From assembly GCA_037043015.1 (NCBI GenBank), contig CM073325.1, forward strand, positions 1,304,501-1,368,500: DNA of 64,000 nucleotides, written 5' to 3'. Shown here piece by piece: positions 23,579-35,791 of the stretch; the stretch's first letter is position 1, and every line of letters starts with the position of its first letter. The notes under the pieces are model-generated. The model was not told the DNA's origin. It did no database searches and was given only the letters and a program-made list of their open reading frames with translations. Origin of the DNA: Bryum argenteum. Taxonomy: Eukaryota; Streptophyta; Bryopsida; Bryales; Bryaceae. A program made the position numbers and the translations under genes.

Positions 23579-24550
23579 TTAACCCCTAAATAGTTTGACT
23601 CATTCGTAGAAAAAATAACACATTCTCAAAAAAGTGTCATAAATGACAACAAAGGTAAGTTATAGAGATCCCAATCGTACAATCTTGTGGTAAACATATA
23701 ATACATGATGTGGGTCAGATTTTGAGTCATGAGGCCTCATAGATTGCAAGATCGTAACATATTAGTACTCGAAAACATCGCAAAATCTCAATATTTTCAC
23801 TTTGAAGTAAACATGCTACCAATATACTTATTGTAATCAAAAATTGCACAAAGATATTCACCTTCATCTCATTAACACCCTTGAACAAGAAAAAAATCCA
23901 TGTAAAAATTTTCTTTGTGCAAATAATCACCTTGCAATGGTGAAAACTCCCAAAAAAATCTACAAAGGAAAAATAGTCCAAAACTCAACCCTGTGCACTC
24001 AAATCTATGCCTTATCTTCAATATATTTTTTGATTTTGTCAAGATTTCTACAACTAAAACTCACTCTACTTGGAATCTGTTCCAAAAAATAAAGTCATAA
24101 TCCAACAATGGATGAAGGAGAAAAAGCCCCTCAAAATTCATTTATTTATTCACTTTCTTTCAAGATAGAAACATTGTTGCAAATCCAATAACAAAATTAT
24201 TTGGATCAAAAATCTTCCTACAAGAATTTTTTTACTATTTGTCTTAAGATCATGATTATGTTAAAGAACTCATGAGAAAATCTTTTTGATTTCTCATAAT
24301 TGCCTTCCAAAGGCAAAAAATGCCCCATGTTTGAAAACTCAAAAACAAGAGCTCCCTTCACTAAAATGCATGACATTTATTCATACTTCATTTTATGGCT
24401 ATGAGATTTTTACCACACAAACTAGACCTAATTTTAGATGCAACCCAAGTGATTTCATCCAAAAAAAAGTTTGCATAAAGAAATTATGGCTCTTCAAAGT
24501 TGCGGCAGTCGTCCAAAATGTCGATTTTTGACATTCAGCGTGGTTAAGAG
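23579..24550. mobile_element. Interspersed repeat family R, copy 3
   Basis: Begins at a clear TTAACCCCTAAA terminus (TTAA at 23579-23582) and is colinear with the copies at 7790-8760 and 3780-4560. The right end is unclear; 'gttaagaggtaac' near 24542 may be its decayed terminus. This ties family R to the TTAA-type elements. Confidence 0.5.
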
Positions 24551-27410
24551 GTAACTTACAAGAAAGGATTTTTTTTAAATTTTTAGCAAGATGGCCCCGC
24601 ATGTTTTTGAATTCATTGAAACTCAACACAAAGGCATGTGAAAGAATTCCCCATACAAAACGTACAAAAAAGGATCTACAACAAGTAAATGCAATAGCTG
24701 GAGAGGCGGGAACATGAGCATGACAAGACAACGAGGACAAGTGTGCATCGGGAAAATTAATTTGTCTACATTCATCATAGACTAACACTAATCCATCTAC
24801 TATGAACTTCAAGCATAGTGTTAAACCACCAAGTTGTAAGGCAAAATTTTCATATTAACAAGACATGGTTGGTAGAGCAAGTAATACATACATATACCTT
24901 CTTTGCTCTATACAAATGTGGAAATGATAGAACAACTTGAATATCCTTTAGAATCATAGAAGCCTTTTCCACTTTTCTAATGAGAGAACTACAACTACTC
25001 TCATTCTTCTAGCGACTTCAATTATTAAATGATCCAATTTTCATCAATATAATTCTATTTACTTTCAAGTTCTCAAAATGAATTCCAATTGTAGCATTAA
25101 TTATCCATGAAGTTCTTGTGAAGGAACAACAAATCCCTCAATCCATTGATCTTCAACACATTTCGAAAGCGAACAATTTATCATATAAGGGAGATGGTTT
25201 GTTTTGTGAGTTTGTGCGGGCGTGACATTATCATCTGTGGCAACTGCCAGGGGGACCAAGGCACATGAGGTGTCATTTGAAGTAGGTTTTTTTTGTAGAG
25301 TTGCAGGTAACGATTCAAGCCTACAAATCCCAAGATATCGAATTTCTAAGTAATTGAGGCCTTCAAAATTACCGGAAATTATGAAAATGACATAATTTTA
25401 AATCTAGCAGGAGAACAAGAACAACATGGTCAAAGTATTTAAGTGGTGTGGCAACGTCACGGGAACATACTACATAGTATTAATAAAAATGAATTAAATA
25501 AGAATTTTATTTTATTGATTCAAATTTGCTTTTTTTAATTTTTTAACATTCAAAATAAACTTTGAAGCTAACTAAAGGCCAATTTTTTGGTTGCTCAAGT
25601 ATTCTTCGGTTAACCTCTAAGATTAGAACGAGCACAATCTTAGTCATGTTGACTAAAAAAGAAAAAAAATTATATATGTTGTTTTTACAAAAAATGGAAC
25701 TTTGTGAGAATATTTCTCAAAGTCCATATAGTCAAAATCAATCAAAATTGGTAAGCAAACTACTCAGACAATACAAAACAAGACCCTGTGGTTGAGATTC
25801 TCAAAAATAGGTTTCGTATATTGATCTCAAAAAATATAACGTAGAAGTTGCTTTGGGCCACTCAACTATAAGGATTAACTCTAGCCTCAGTAAACATCAT
25901 TGAGAGTGGCTTATTTCTGAATATAGAATCCAAAATGGTTGAGAAATCATCTTCTAAAAAAATAATCTTTCTATGGTGAAAAACTTAAAAGTATCAGACC
26001 AAACCGACCATATTAAAATTTGATTTAGTATCTGGACGAATATAGACGAGAGTGCTATTAACCTACAATAAATATATTTTACTGCATATCTTCAAAAAAT
26101 TCCAAAAAAACATTCTCATTAGGTTGCTTCCTAACCCCGCCAACTCCAAGAAAATCTAGAAGAGTGGAGCATTGGAAACCTCAAAACCTACTCTACTCTA
26201 GATATTTTTAACATAGAAACGACGGAAGGGGCCAAAGGGAAGGGTTGGTGAAGAATGTAAGTAACGTGTCGTCCCATGTGAGGGAGGTGGACCGGATCCT
26301 CGCTTTGCTGCTGCAGCATTATTCCCCGTTCCTCACTCACACACTCATCGCCATCGCCGATCACTCAAGGGCACACTGTCTTGCGCTCCTACGGATGAAA
26401 TCCCTGTACACAGCATGCCCGCATGCAAGCAATGGATCGAACAATCCCTTCGGGCCCGCAACAATGACGATGATGCTGGCATGCTGCGAGATCGATACAG
26501 TAAACTAACCCAACTTACACCTTGCAGTCTTCCAATATTGTCCTAGTCCTCAACGACCGATCGAGGACTGGCCCGATGGGAGTTTTGTTTTCATCTTTCC
26601 TTGAATTGGGCGAATCGTCCGAGGAAGACGGGCGCCGACAGCTTCACTGCTCGTTTACTAGAACTCCGGACCTTGAGCTGGATCTCTCGCTTTAGGTTGT
26701 GGCGTACTGGGGACGTGTCGGTTTGGATCCGGGTGTTTCGGCGAGTCAGCAATGGCCAAGTGATCGTCGAACCGGAATTCTCTCTAGCTACTCCTCCGAC
26801 TGAAGCTCTCTCACTTTCTGGTAGGCAGCTTGGCTATGGCATTTCAAAGCCTCTGATCATTGTCCTGTGTTTGAGGCTAGGTGGGTCAATGCACTTAGTT
26901 GATCCCATGGGAATTCACCGTTTCGGCAACTTGTAAGCAAGCTGTTTGTAGTGAAACGTGAACGCGATTGCGTGGCCACCATTTTTTGTCGGGAAGAACC
27001 CTAGAAAACGATTTGAACGTTGGCCATTTATGAGTTTTGGAGCCTCGAGTTTCGTTCTGTGAGTACCGACGATCGATCTTACCTGTGGTAATTTACGATC
27101 GAGCCAGGATCGGGCCCTGGAACGACAACTCTTTTCTCTAGTCTTATTGTGTGCTATCACTTGTTTGTTGTCGACCTAATCGGTTGCTTCGCGTTCTGGC
27201 AGGAATTTTCATCAGATCAACAAGGAAGTCGTATTGAGGAGCTTGTAATCTGAGGCCTCCAACAATCGCCATTGACAAACTCTTTATGGCAGTCATCGAT
27301 CAGCCTAGTGACTTGTTTGGATTCCAGGAAAGAGGACCAGATGCGCGATTGTGGCACATTTTGTGATTTTTATTGCTAGATTATTATTTCTGGAGCGGAA
27401 GAGTACGAGG

Positions 27411-30400
27411 ATGGAGGACGAAGGGGCGAACAAAGTGCCTGAGCTTTCATCACGATGGAACTTGAGGTCAGCAACGCGGAGCGCGCAGATGTCATTCTAC
27501 CACTCGATCAGCAAGTTACACGGGCACTCAGGCTCCCGGGAACTCAAGGTGCCGAAGGTCCAAGCACAGGTGATGGTAGGACCAGTGATAGGCAAGGTAA
27601 CCTCAACCACAGCTCGAATCCTAATCGAAATCAACATGGATCAAAGCTTGACGATTGAACTGAACGAGAAGGCATCGACGTTAACGAAGCAGCCCAGTTT
27701 TCTTCAGAGGCAGTTGACCGGTGGGCGAACGAAGAGCTACAAGCCCAGGGGCTTACCTTTTCACAACAAAAAGCTGGAGCAGCATGTGACTGCGAACCGG
27801 CCTTGCGTGTTCGAGTTTAAGAATTTGAGACCAGGAACCTCGTATAACGTGGACGTGAAAGGATGCACTGTGTTCACTACCAGTAGCTTCAAAACTTTCC
27901 CGGAGATTCCTGCTGATAATCTCACCTTCGGAGTCATCAGCTGCAACAAGATTTTTATTACCGACATGTTGATTGCTCCTGCGTTTGACCTTTGGGCACA
28001 TCTCGCTAAAAATATCGAGGCTGGCAAGGTCGACTTCCTCCTTCATCTCGGAGACCAGGTCCGCCTCTCACTCATCGCCCACTACAATAGTTGCATTCCC
28101 TTTACACAAAACCTCATGAGTCGGTGGATCTAGATTAGCAAGTGAGAGGAGGAAGGGATGGTACTATAAACCACCTGATTCAATGGCATACCTAATTCTG
28201 GTTTCTAGCCTAGTTCTAAATGGACATTTCTGGAATATGGACAAGTAACATAGATGGGAATGTCTTCGAGTTAAAATTTTGACTCTCTCAGTATTTTGCA
28301 TACGATATCCAAAACACTCGTATGCTACAGTGGGATCCTCTTGCACTTCCCTATAAGATTATGTAAATAGGCTTTTTTGCGAAGGTCACCATTTCAGGTG
28401 CCTCTACCCTATGGTGTATGGAGCTTATTGTATGGATGGGATTGGGCAGATTTATGGCGATGGGGACAAGCGTGAGGATGCCGACGTATCCGAGGAAGTG
28501 TCGGGGAAGAAGGATGCGTGGTCGGATCGATTCGAGCTGGGAATGAAGCATTTGCAGGAGTTTAGGGCGGAGGAATGGGGGATGGCGCAGCAGGAAAAGA
28601 TTTGCGAATACTACCGAGAGGTGTACAGGGACACATGGAGGCATCCTCCCACTGCCCAGTGTTTAGCCAATTGCCCCAGCCTCATGATCTATGACGACCA
28701 CGAAGTTCGTGACAACTGGGGCGACAACACCGACGACTGGAACAAAAGCAGCGCGGAGTTTTTCGTGGCTCGATGCGCTTGGATTGTCAGCTTGGAGTAC
28801 CAACGCCAGCTTTATGAGGATGTCGACTTCGCCAAGATCAACGACATCAACCAGGTACTTCCAATGCTCTTCACTCAAGATGATCATTTATTATCATCTT
28901 TTTGTCTCATTTGAATCTAGACTCCTGAGTGAAAATGGCCACATCACAACCGTGAATACTCTGTCCTTGAGGTGTAATTGCTAGACATATCTTAAGAACT
29001 TCGTGCGCTTCTGTTCACACTGCACTCTTATTATAGGATTGGCTTTTTCAGTAATGACTTGTGTACAGTATTTCATCATGAGTTTAGTTCGTGCGTTGAC
29101 ATTGTCTTTTTAAATAGTATCTGAATCTGTGGTTTTTTTACATGTAAAGTACTCCATTTCTACATGAAATCGCCCCGTAGTAAGGAGGCACATGGAAGTA
29201 CGTCCAAGTTTGTGACTAACGTAAAACCATGAAGATTTAATCAGTGAGTGCCATCGTAGAGATCATAGAATAAACCAGCAACTGCAAGTTAAGAGAGAGA
29301 CTTGCATAGTGAGAGAAAATTGGTGCTATTTGCAGAATGTGGAGTTTGTGTTACAAGATTTCAAAATAGTCGCTATTCGAGCTTTGATTTTGGAGTCTAA
29401 GAGGATTAATCACAGCATGGATATGTTTTTTTACACTGACTTTGGATGGTGATTTAGGACTTCCATTTTCACGTGGTGGGAGGGGTGGGGTTGATATTCC
29501 TCGACATCCGAGGCTCACGAACGTTTCATCGAGTCGACGCCGACAGCAAAAAGTATTTGGGAAGCCTTCAATGGGACGCTATCACGAAGGCATTGTCCCC
29601 AGACGGCATCTTCGGGAAAGTGCGAGCGCTGCTAGTCTGCTCGCCAGCTCCTCTCGTATTCCTCGAGCCTCAGATTACGCAATCGTTAGCTGCGACTGTG
29701 AAACGACTGGAGGATTTCAAGGGACACTGGTCATTCGGTGAGCACATCAAGGAGCAGATCATGATGATCGAGGCCCTCAACGAATGGAAACTCAGGAGAC
29801 CTGGCCGAGAAGTCCTGGTTCTTGGAGGTAAGCCCCTCAACATTCCATTTCTCACTGCTTGACCATCATCATCATCATCTTCCATGTCTTAATGTTAATA
29901 CGTGTGATACGACTTTAATACAGGTGATGTGCATTGTGGCGGTCACTCCAACGTGATGAAGGACCGTAAGGTGCTGTTTCGGCAGCTGACAACAAGTGCA
30001 ATCGCCAACCGTCCGCTGCCGAAATCTGCCTACTACTTCATGAGAGCAGCTGGTCAACTTGGACGCTTGGAACATGACTACAACTTTCGGCATTACAAGT
30101 GGACGAGAGCCCGTAACTATGGTCTTGTCCAAGTCAAACACCACAGTCCTCAGGTACTCTATCATCACAGAACCCAGTAAAGGGCAGTTTCTTTTTTTTG
30201 TTTTTGTTTTTGTTTTTTTCAACAGTGCATGGAAAGTGACGTATTTTCAAAGTCACGTTACATCTAAGGTACTAGTTTGAATCAGTCCAGAAGTAGCACG
30301 GCTTTGTGAATAAGACATGCACAAGAAAACCCCCAAGAATGTACAGCACTCAAGTCCATAATCAACATAGTAACCATTTCACAGTCCAGTTTTCTTGAAT

Positions 30401-30660
30401 GATTCCAGACTTGGTTGAGTACGCCAAAGTCTCTTTTTCGTTGAATTGTTGCGCAAGTTTCAAAGTTGACAGAGAAGGAGCTGGTGGTGTGCTTGCAGGA
30501 CGAGAGCAATGGAGTGGTGGAGCCTCCGGATGTGGAAGTGTCAGCGCAGCTGGTGAAATGCAAGTACTTGGGCGTGCCCGTGTATGCCGACAAAGTCTCC
30601 AACCTCAATAACGACGACACCATCTTTGGCTGTATAGGTTGCAAGGCGTCAAAAAACTGA
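27411..30660 (+). CDS. PhoD-like metallophosphatase
   Basis: A calcineurin-fold phosphoesterase of the alkaline phosphatase D / PhoD-like group; the substrate is unknown. Five exons: 27411-28058, 28450-28854, 29458-29827, 29924-30153, 30466-30660 (1848 nt, 615 aa). Metal-site motifs in order are GVISCNK, LHLGDQIYGD (across the exon 1-2 join, near residue 215), MIYDDHEVRDNWGDN, and GGDVHCGGHS (near residue 476). Exon 2 starts at the CAG|ATT acceptor at 28450 because it restores GDQIYGD; the open frame continues further upstream but is out of phase with exon 1. I chose ATG 27411 (MEDEGANKVPE) as the first in-frame ATG; I see no clear signal peptide. The gene converges on the GMC oxidoreductase, with stop codons 295 bp apart. 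Confidence 0.9.
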
Positions 30661-30955
30661 CACCATTGTAGGTCTTTCGGTGATGGAGCAAGTAAGCTGA
30701 TAGTTCGGTAGTTTTTTCAGTGGATCAGCTTGTGAGTGCTTCTGGATTTCTCGAAGGTATGCTAGAAATGTATTGAGCAATCAAAGAGTAGGCACAGGTA
30801 GTAAATATTCTTATTACCATGTATTATTAGGATTTTTATTGATGGCCAGCTTTGTAACCTAAACAAATTGTCAGCTGTTCTAGAAACGCTGGTCGACTGT
30901 GTAAACTGCGCCAATGACGAATAGAAATGGGTGAAGCTCCATGTCCTGAAAGTCT

Positions 30956-33900
30956 TTAGTTGCCCGCTTGCTCTGCACGTTGCCGATCTCTCGTCATCTT
31001 TACCCCCATGTACCTGCATCATCATATCAGCAGTAAGATCCTTGATGCAGAATTTGCCCAGATTTTCAAAAATGGCCTTCTACTTCAGGAGAATGCGACC
31101 GGAGGATCTTGAAGCTAACTCAACTTTCTGTTTACAGTATAAATTTGAACCATTGATTCTTCTTCATTTGTGAGATTATAACAATCAAAGTTGGCTGAAT
31201 TTTCATAAATTTGTGACACCTACTTGAGGTTACATCTTGAGCAATCCGAAATAATTATAGACAGGCATCACTTCTGGGTTCAAATCAATTGCCATTCTGA
31301 TTCCTAAGTCACTTGCCTATGATAGCTTCAAGCCATGTATAACATCTAGTTAGTCTCCGAGTATTGCATTAGAACTTACTCTCATATGCTATTACCAGCT
31401 AATTTAGGACCTTGTCCATTTACAGTTTATATTGACAACTTAGTTGTTTGAATAGGTCTGTAGCTCATTTTCAAGTTATCTTTGGTTAGTTCCTCATTAA
31501 CAATGTTAGGGATATTCTCTCTTAGAACACTTAAACATCTTTGAGGTCGAGAAAAATGTTGATTACCTTCCCAACATCATTACTGTAGCTTGCGGATTTG
31601 TGCCGGGAGACTTGGTCAATGTAGATCCATCAACAACCCGCAGAGACTTTATGCCATACACGCGGTATTTTTGGTCAACAACTCTACCCTGCGTGCAACC
31701 GCCGTGGAAATGCCATATAGTAGTGACACTGCTCTTGCACCATTCACTTGTTTCGGTGTGGTTGCGGACATTAGGCATGTATGCGCCATTTGTGCGGTTT
31801 CCGATCATCCCCACGTAGCGGGGATACACCAACGCCATGAGAGATGTAACGGTTGTGTACCGGTACTCTTGATAGCTAGGTGCCTGCAACATCTTCTGGA
31901 GATATCTTACCCCTGATATGCATGTCTCAATGTCTTGCGGATGCCTACAATCATAGTTACAAGGATATCTGGAATCAACTTATGCATTTAATTCTTTAGT
32001 GGAAGTGAAAATTGCATCAAGATGAGAGTGTGCTGAATTGATGGCAAAGAATTCGTTTGATCTTTATCATCATAAACATTACTACAATTTGAGGGGGTTT
32101 GCAACGTTTTTTTCGTAAACGTTGCTCAAGTTTAGCAACGTTTTGGAACTTGCTTGAGCAACGTTCTCAAGAAAATAAGCAATGTTATCAGATCACCAAG
32201 CAACGTTATTTATAATCTAGTTGAAAACGTTGCTTGAGAACTTGAAAACTTGAGAATTTTCTTGAGAATTTTCTTGAGAACGTTGTTCAAGCAAGTTCCA
32301 AAACATTGCTCAAGCAAGTTCCCAACGTTGCTAGACTTTAGCAACGTTTACACAAAAACAACCTGTGTAACGTTGCAAACCCCTCTCATTTCTAGTAGTG
32401 AAAGATAAGTTTGTGACTTTACCATTAGTAGAACATAGCTTTGATGACTGTTAACTGTAACTACCAACGGTAAAAAAGAACAACAAAAAAGTGAAAAAAA
32501 AAAACAACTCCAAAAACTAGTCATAAAATTGCATGATTAATATTCTTGTATTCTTTGAAATGTCTCCGACCCATACCTGTAGTAATTAAATTGAACACGG
32601 GGGTTCTGAGAGACATCCGTGCTGTTAAGACGAAGGCTTCCTCGAGAGAGGGGCTCGTACACTTTGGCGAGGACGAAGCTGCTTTGATCCAACTGTGCCT
32701 TGATGTCGGCGGTTAAGTTTTGAAGGGATGTCTGAATCATGGAGATGGTGGATGGTGTTCGTTGTTGAGGGGGCAGGATGTTGAGCTCCCCCATGCCGGG
32801 CCATTGCCATGTCCAGTTGCCTCCGCTTGCCCCCTCGATAATGCTCCCTTGGCCAGTGATCCCCGCCACCTGCTCACAATCATACATTTCCACTGACAGC
32901 ATTCTTGACATTCTTGATTATATGATCACAAGGAATTTTCTTTCAATAGCAAGATTGGTACGTGAAATTTGGCCGTAGTCGTACATCCTATGACTTCTTA
33001 TGCATTCTTATACTACTTGAGCTTGTGTAGTCCACAATCAGTTCAATCATTTCGGTATATGGAGTGAGTTTGCCGAAAAGAATGACTTACTGAAAGGAGT
33101 GAGATTTCCACAGGTTTGGGCGACAGAACGACAAGTGCGTTGTTGGGGTTGTCCACCATATCCTCACCCACAGCACCCATGTCCACAATACATGTGATAT
33201 TGAACTCGGCCAGATGATCACATGGTCCGATTCCACTCAATAACAACAGTTGTGGACTACCCAGCGCCCCGGCTGAGAGTATGACTTCATTGTAGGCGTT
33301 GTCATCTTCTAGTTTGGCCACATGGATTCCTGCACAGCTAAACTCTTATCAGAATCACCTTTTAAGTATATACTTTGAGTTGTCCCCACGAGTCATTGTT
33401 TTATTCAACGAACTGGTTGAAAACAGAGGTCAATTGTTCTGATATATAATTGGAAGTTACCTGAGCTGGAATCGGCGTATTCCACACCCGTGGCGCGTGG
33501 TACTGGACCCGAGGTGTCAAAAAGGATGCGCGTCACAGTAGCAAATGTGAGCACAGTAAGAAACTGTATGTCGCCAGTTGATAGTAAATCCGCTGCACTA
33601 TGGCGTCGTCCCTCCAAATCGAAGATAGAATTGCCCACTTTCGTACCCTGGTTCCACAATCTCGTTTTTTCAGCTCAGAAGAAAGTCAGAGCTCGTCTTT
33701 GCACTTCAATGACGTTACGCAGGAAGTATAGTAAGAGCCTTGCCTGGAGGTGCTCAGGAGTGCGATTATTGTCTGGCGTGAGGCCGGCCTCCACAAGGCT
33801 TGACCGGAACGCGGATTGCCACGGACCGAGCGACGCAGGCGACACGATGTGGTACTCCACCCACTGATACGCGTCCTCAACTTCCCGGGGCGACCATCCC

Positions 33901-34486
33901 GCAGCTGCAACATCCGCCGCGCTGGCGCGGCTGTAGAAGCCAGCGTTTACGGCGCTGCCGCCGCCTAGCACGCGGGCGCGCCGGTTGAGAACGCCATCGA
34001 CTGACCTGAACGGCTGGACGGGGCCCCTCGGACTGTCGGAAGCCGCGCGCAACAGATCCGCCCACCCCTCCAGGCGCTCGATGCTCGGATCCCCGTATGG
34101 AGTGCCACCGCGCTCCAGCAGCAGCACTCTGTAACGGTCCGAGAGCGTGGCTGCCAAGGCACATCCTGCAGTCCCCCCTCCCACTATTATGTACTGATAC
34201 TCCGCGTACTCGGGCTCAGTACTAGCGTCACGCGCACCGCCAAATTCCCGATTCAGCCCACCTGCTCACTCAAACCCACAACCATGCATGAGATCAAGCT
34301 ACCACTGATCATTCCATTGCTAAAGCAAGCCTGATAGGGACTCAGAAAGTCCAAAGCACATCACGGAGCTTCCTGGGTCTATCAGCTCAACTAATGAAGC
34401 TCTGGAGCTGCCTTTCGGTGATCACCTGCATGGACTGTGGCGATTCCTTGCAGTAGCAGCGCCAGAACCGGAGCTGAAACGCCCAT
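30956..34486 (-). CDS. GMC oxidoreductase, HOTHEAD / mandelonitrile-lyase-like
   Basis: FAD-dependent glucose-methanol-choline oxidoreductase, probably secreted. Seven exons from the start: 34426-34486, 33744-34261, 33461-33647, 33091-33329, 32577-32869, 31567-31944, 30956-31013 (1734 nt, 577 aa), close to the HOTHEAD length (about 594). The N-terminus MGVSAPVLALLLQGIATVHA is a signal peptide. The FAD-binding VGGGTAGCALA follows (GxGxxG near residues 48-53), then RVLGGGSAVNAGFYSR, ILSAGALGSPQLLLLSGIGP, and the catalytic TIWHFHGGC (His about 511) with GTNPQAT (Asn about 549). It ends RYMGVKM..., as in HOTHEAD. HOTHEAD relatives act in cuticle hydroxy-fatty-acid oxidation; the substrate here is not known. 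Intron 2 uses a GC donor (CAG|GCAAGG). Intron 5 holds a CACTA-type MITE. Confidence 0.95.
32077..32400. mobile_element. CACTA-type MITE in GMC gene intron 5, AAA target duplication
   Basis: Left end CATTACTACAATTTGAGGGG; the right end on the other strand is CACTACTAGAAATGAGAGGGG (21 bases split: CACTACTAGAA / ATGAGAGGGG). It is flanked by AAA on both sides (32074-32076, 32401-32403). The inside is rich in inverted 'gcaacgtt' / 'aacgttgc' motifs, so a transcript could fold on itself. Related to 5410-5661. Confidence 0.7.
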
Positions 34487-34523
34487 TGCTTCAGCTTACT
34501 AAGACGTTCAGCTTGCGTCATGA

Positions 34524-34531
34524 TTTTATAC
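34524..34531 (-). promoter_or_regulatory. Possible TATA box of the GMC gene
   Basis: TATAAAAT on the minus strand lies 38 bases upstream of the start codon (34486). The spacing would leave a leader of only about 10 bases, so the true promoter may be further away. Confidence 0.25.
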
Positions 34532-34991
34532 GAAAAGTCCCTCTCAAGTGCGTGATCGCCAATCTGGCTAGAATACTCTACTGTGTGTCTAATCTTTTCA
34601 GTGTACATGGCCGACTCACGGTGTTAGTACAACCTGCAGGCAATTTCCAGCAGTCGTAAGAAGGTTGATCTTGGAAGTCACTACAAATTACGTCACTCAT
34701 GGAAAAAGCGGCAAAGGCTGAGAATTGGTAGAAAGAATTAGACACTTGGTGTTCTTTGAACTTGTCCACAATGAATGACTTGACTGCGATGTATTAGCGA
34801 ACAATTTCACTCGTAATAAACACAAGAACATCATCAACTTTTGGTGGGAACCATTATCACTCCACATGACTTTGTGTTTCCACAGCAGTTTGGTGGACTT
34901 GGAGGTGTACTGAGATAATTCAAGACAAGTGATGTGATTTGCAGTAAATGGTGTAGGATAAGGGAAGTAGTAGCATTGCTAGTCGGTCTGA

Positions 34992-35186
34992 ATCAAAGTA
35001 CCAGAGGTTGATGAACACATGCTAGCAAACATTCAACACCAATGTGGTGATGTCCTATCAATGGAGGTTCTTACATGGATGGGGCAACAACAACATAAGT
35101 TAACCAGTGCTGTGAAGAGGCAGATTGCAGATTGTGATGCACTTTCAAAGCTACTGACACCTTCGGCCCTGTACGTGCTCACTTAG
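34992..35186 (+). pseudogene. Unrecognised open frame, possible exon or gene fragment
   Basis: Sixty-four open codons ending at TAG, with natural-looking composition and an internal ATG at 35019 (HMLANIQHQC..., VLTWMGQQQHK..., VKRQIADCDALSK). It is bounded upstream by TGA and has no clear start or partner exon. I do not recognise the family. Confidence 0.25.
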
Positions 35187-35791
35187 GAGGTACGTGACGG
35201 CCGCGTTCACACTGTCCCGCGTTCGCACTCAGAGCCTTGCCAGACTACCAGCAGCTCGCTGACCTGTGGGCTGTGGTGGCTAGGTTTATGGCTACGAAGG
35301 CTCGGACAGGTCAACAACTGCCGGAGTGAGGTACGGTACCACACTCCCATGGAGCGGCACTTTGTGGGCTTCAGAGCTTCGAGCGTCAGTCGTGAATTGT
35401 GGGCTCGGTGTTGACTTGGTCGATGACATGGACCGGAAATGTAGGATTTCGAGGCTCTTCCGCTCGGTAGTTTTCTTCTGCGAGCAGATATGATAGGTCA
35501 TGTTGCCTCTGCCGAAACTGCCTTTGGTGTGGTACTGCCCCACTCCTCTCCGCCAATCGCTGCGGCCGCTACCTGCTCATTGCCGGTAGTCTGCAGGCGA
35601 CGCCCTCAGTATGATTGATGTAAATTCACATTGTGCCTTTCCTTTATGGATAAGGGCATGATATGGTACTCCTCCGAAAATAGTGTAATTTTTTTTTGTT
35701 AAAATTATTTTTTTGATAAAAAATCAATATTGAAAAATTATTTTAACCAGATGGTATCATAGGTGACGTGGCTATAGTTGTATACATGGGG

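Larger units (their letters stand above)
21697..27410. other. Intergenic region between two divergent genes, repeat-rich
   Basis: 21697-22130 should hold the thioesterase promoter. 22165-22990 carries two GATA-ended repeats, one split by a TA-flanked MITE. 23579-24550 is family R copy 3. 24550-26220 is AT-rich with nothing recognised. 26220-27410 is more GC-rich and probably contains the phosphatase promoter and leader. Open frames at 26245-26508 and 26601-26936 start at non-ATG codons and show no family features. The first in-frame ATG of the phosphatase is at 27411. Confidence 0.6.
34487..35791. other. Upstream region of the GMC gene, no recognised gene
   Basis: It should hold the GMC promoter. 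Two open frames are of interest but unrecognised: plus strand 34992-35186, and minus strand 35292-35543 (83 codons, non-ATG start). The 35150-35620 block is GC-richer than its surroundings and may be a decayed coding fragment. Confidence 0.5.

Noticed and set aside
27351..27410. Upstream GTG start for the phosphatase
   Set aside because: Nuclear plant genes start at ATG; the first in-frame ATG is at 27411.
28411..28449. Phosphatase exon 2 starting further upstream (VYGAYCMDG...)
   Set aside because: No acceptor there matches the phase of exon 1. The CAG|ATT acceptor at 28450 restores LHLGDQIYGD, the expected metal-site motif.
33686..34164. Alternative minus- and plus-strand frames inside the GMC gene
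   Set aside because: GC-rich coding sequence leaves shadow frames open; the frame with VGGGTAGCALA fits the family and the splice phases.
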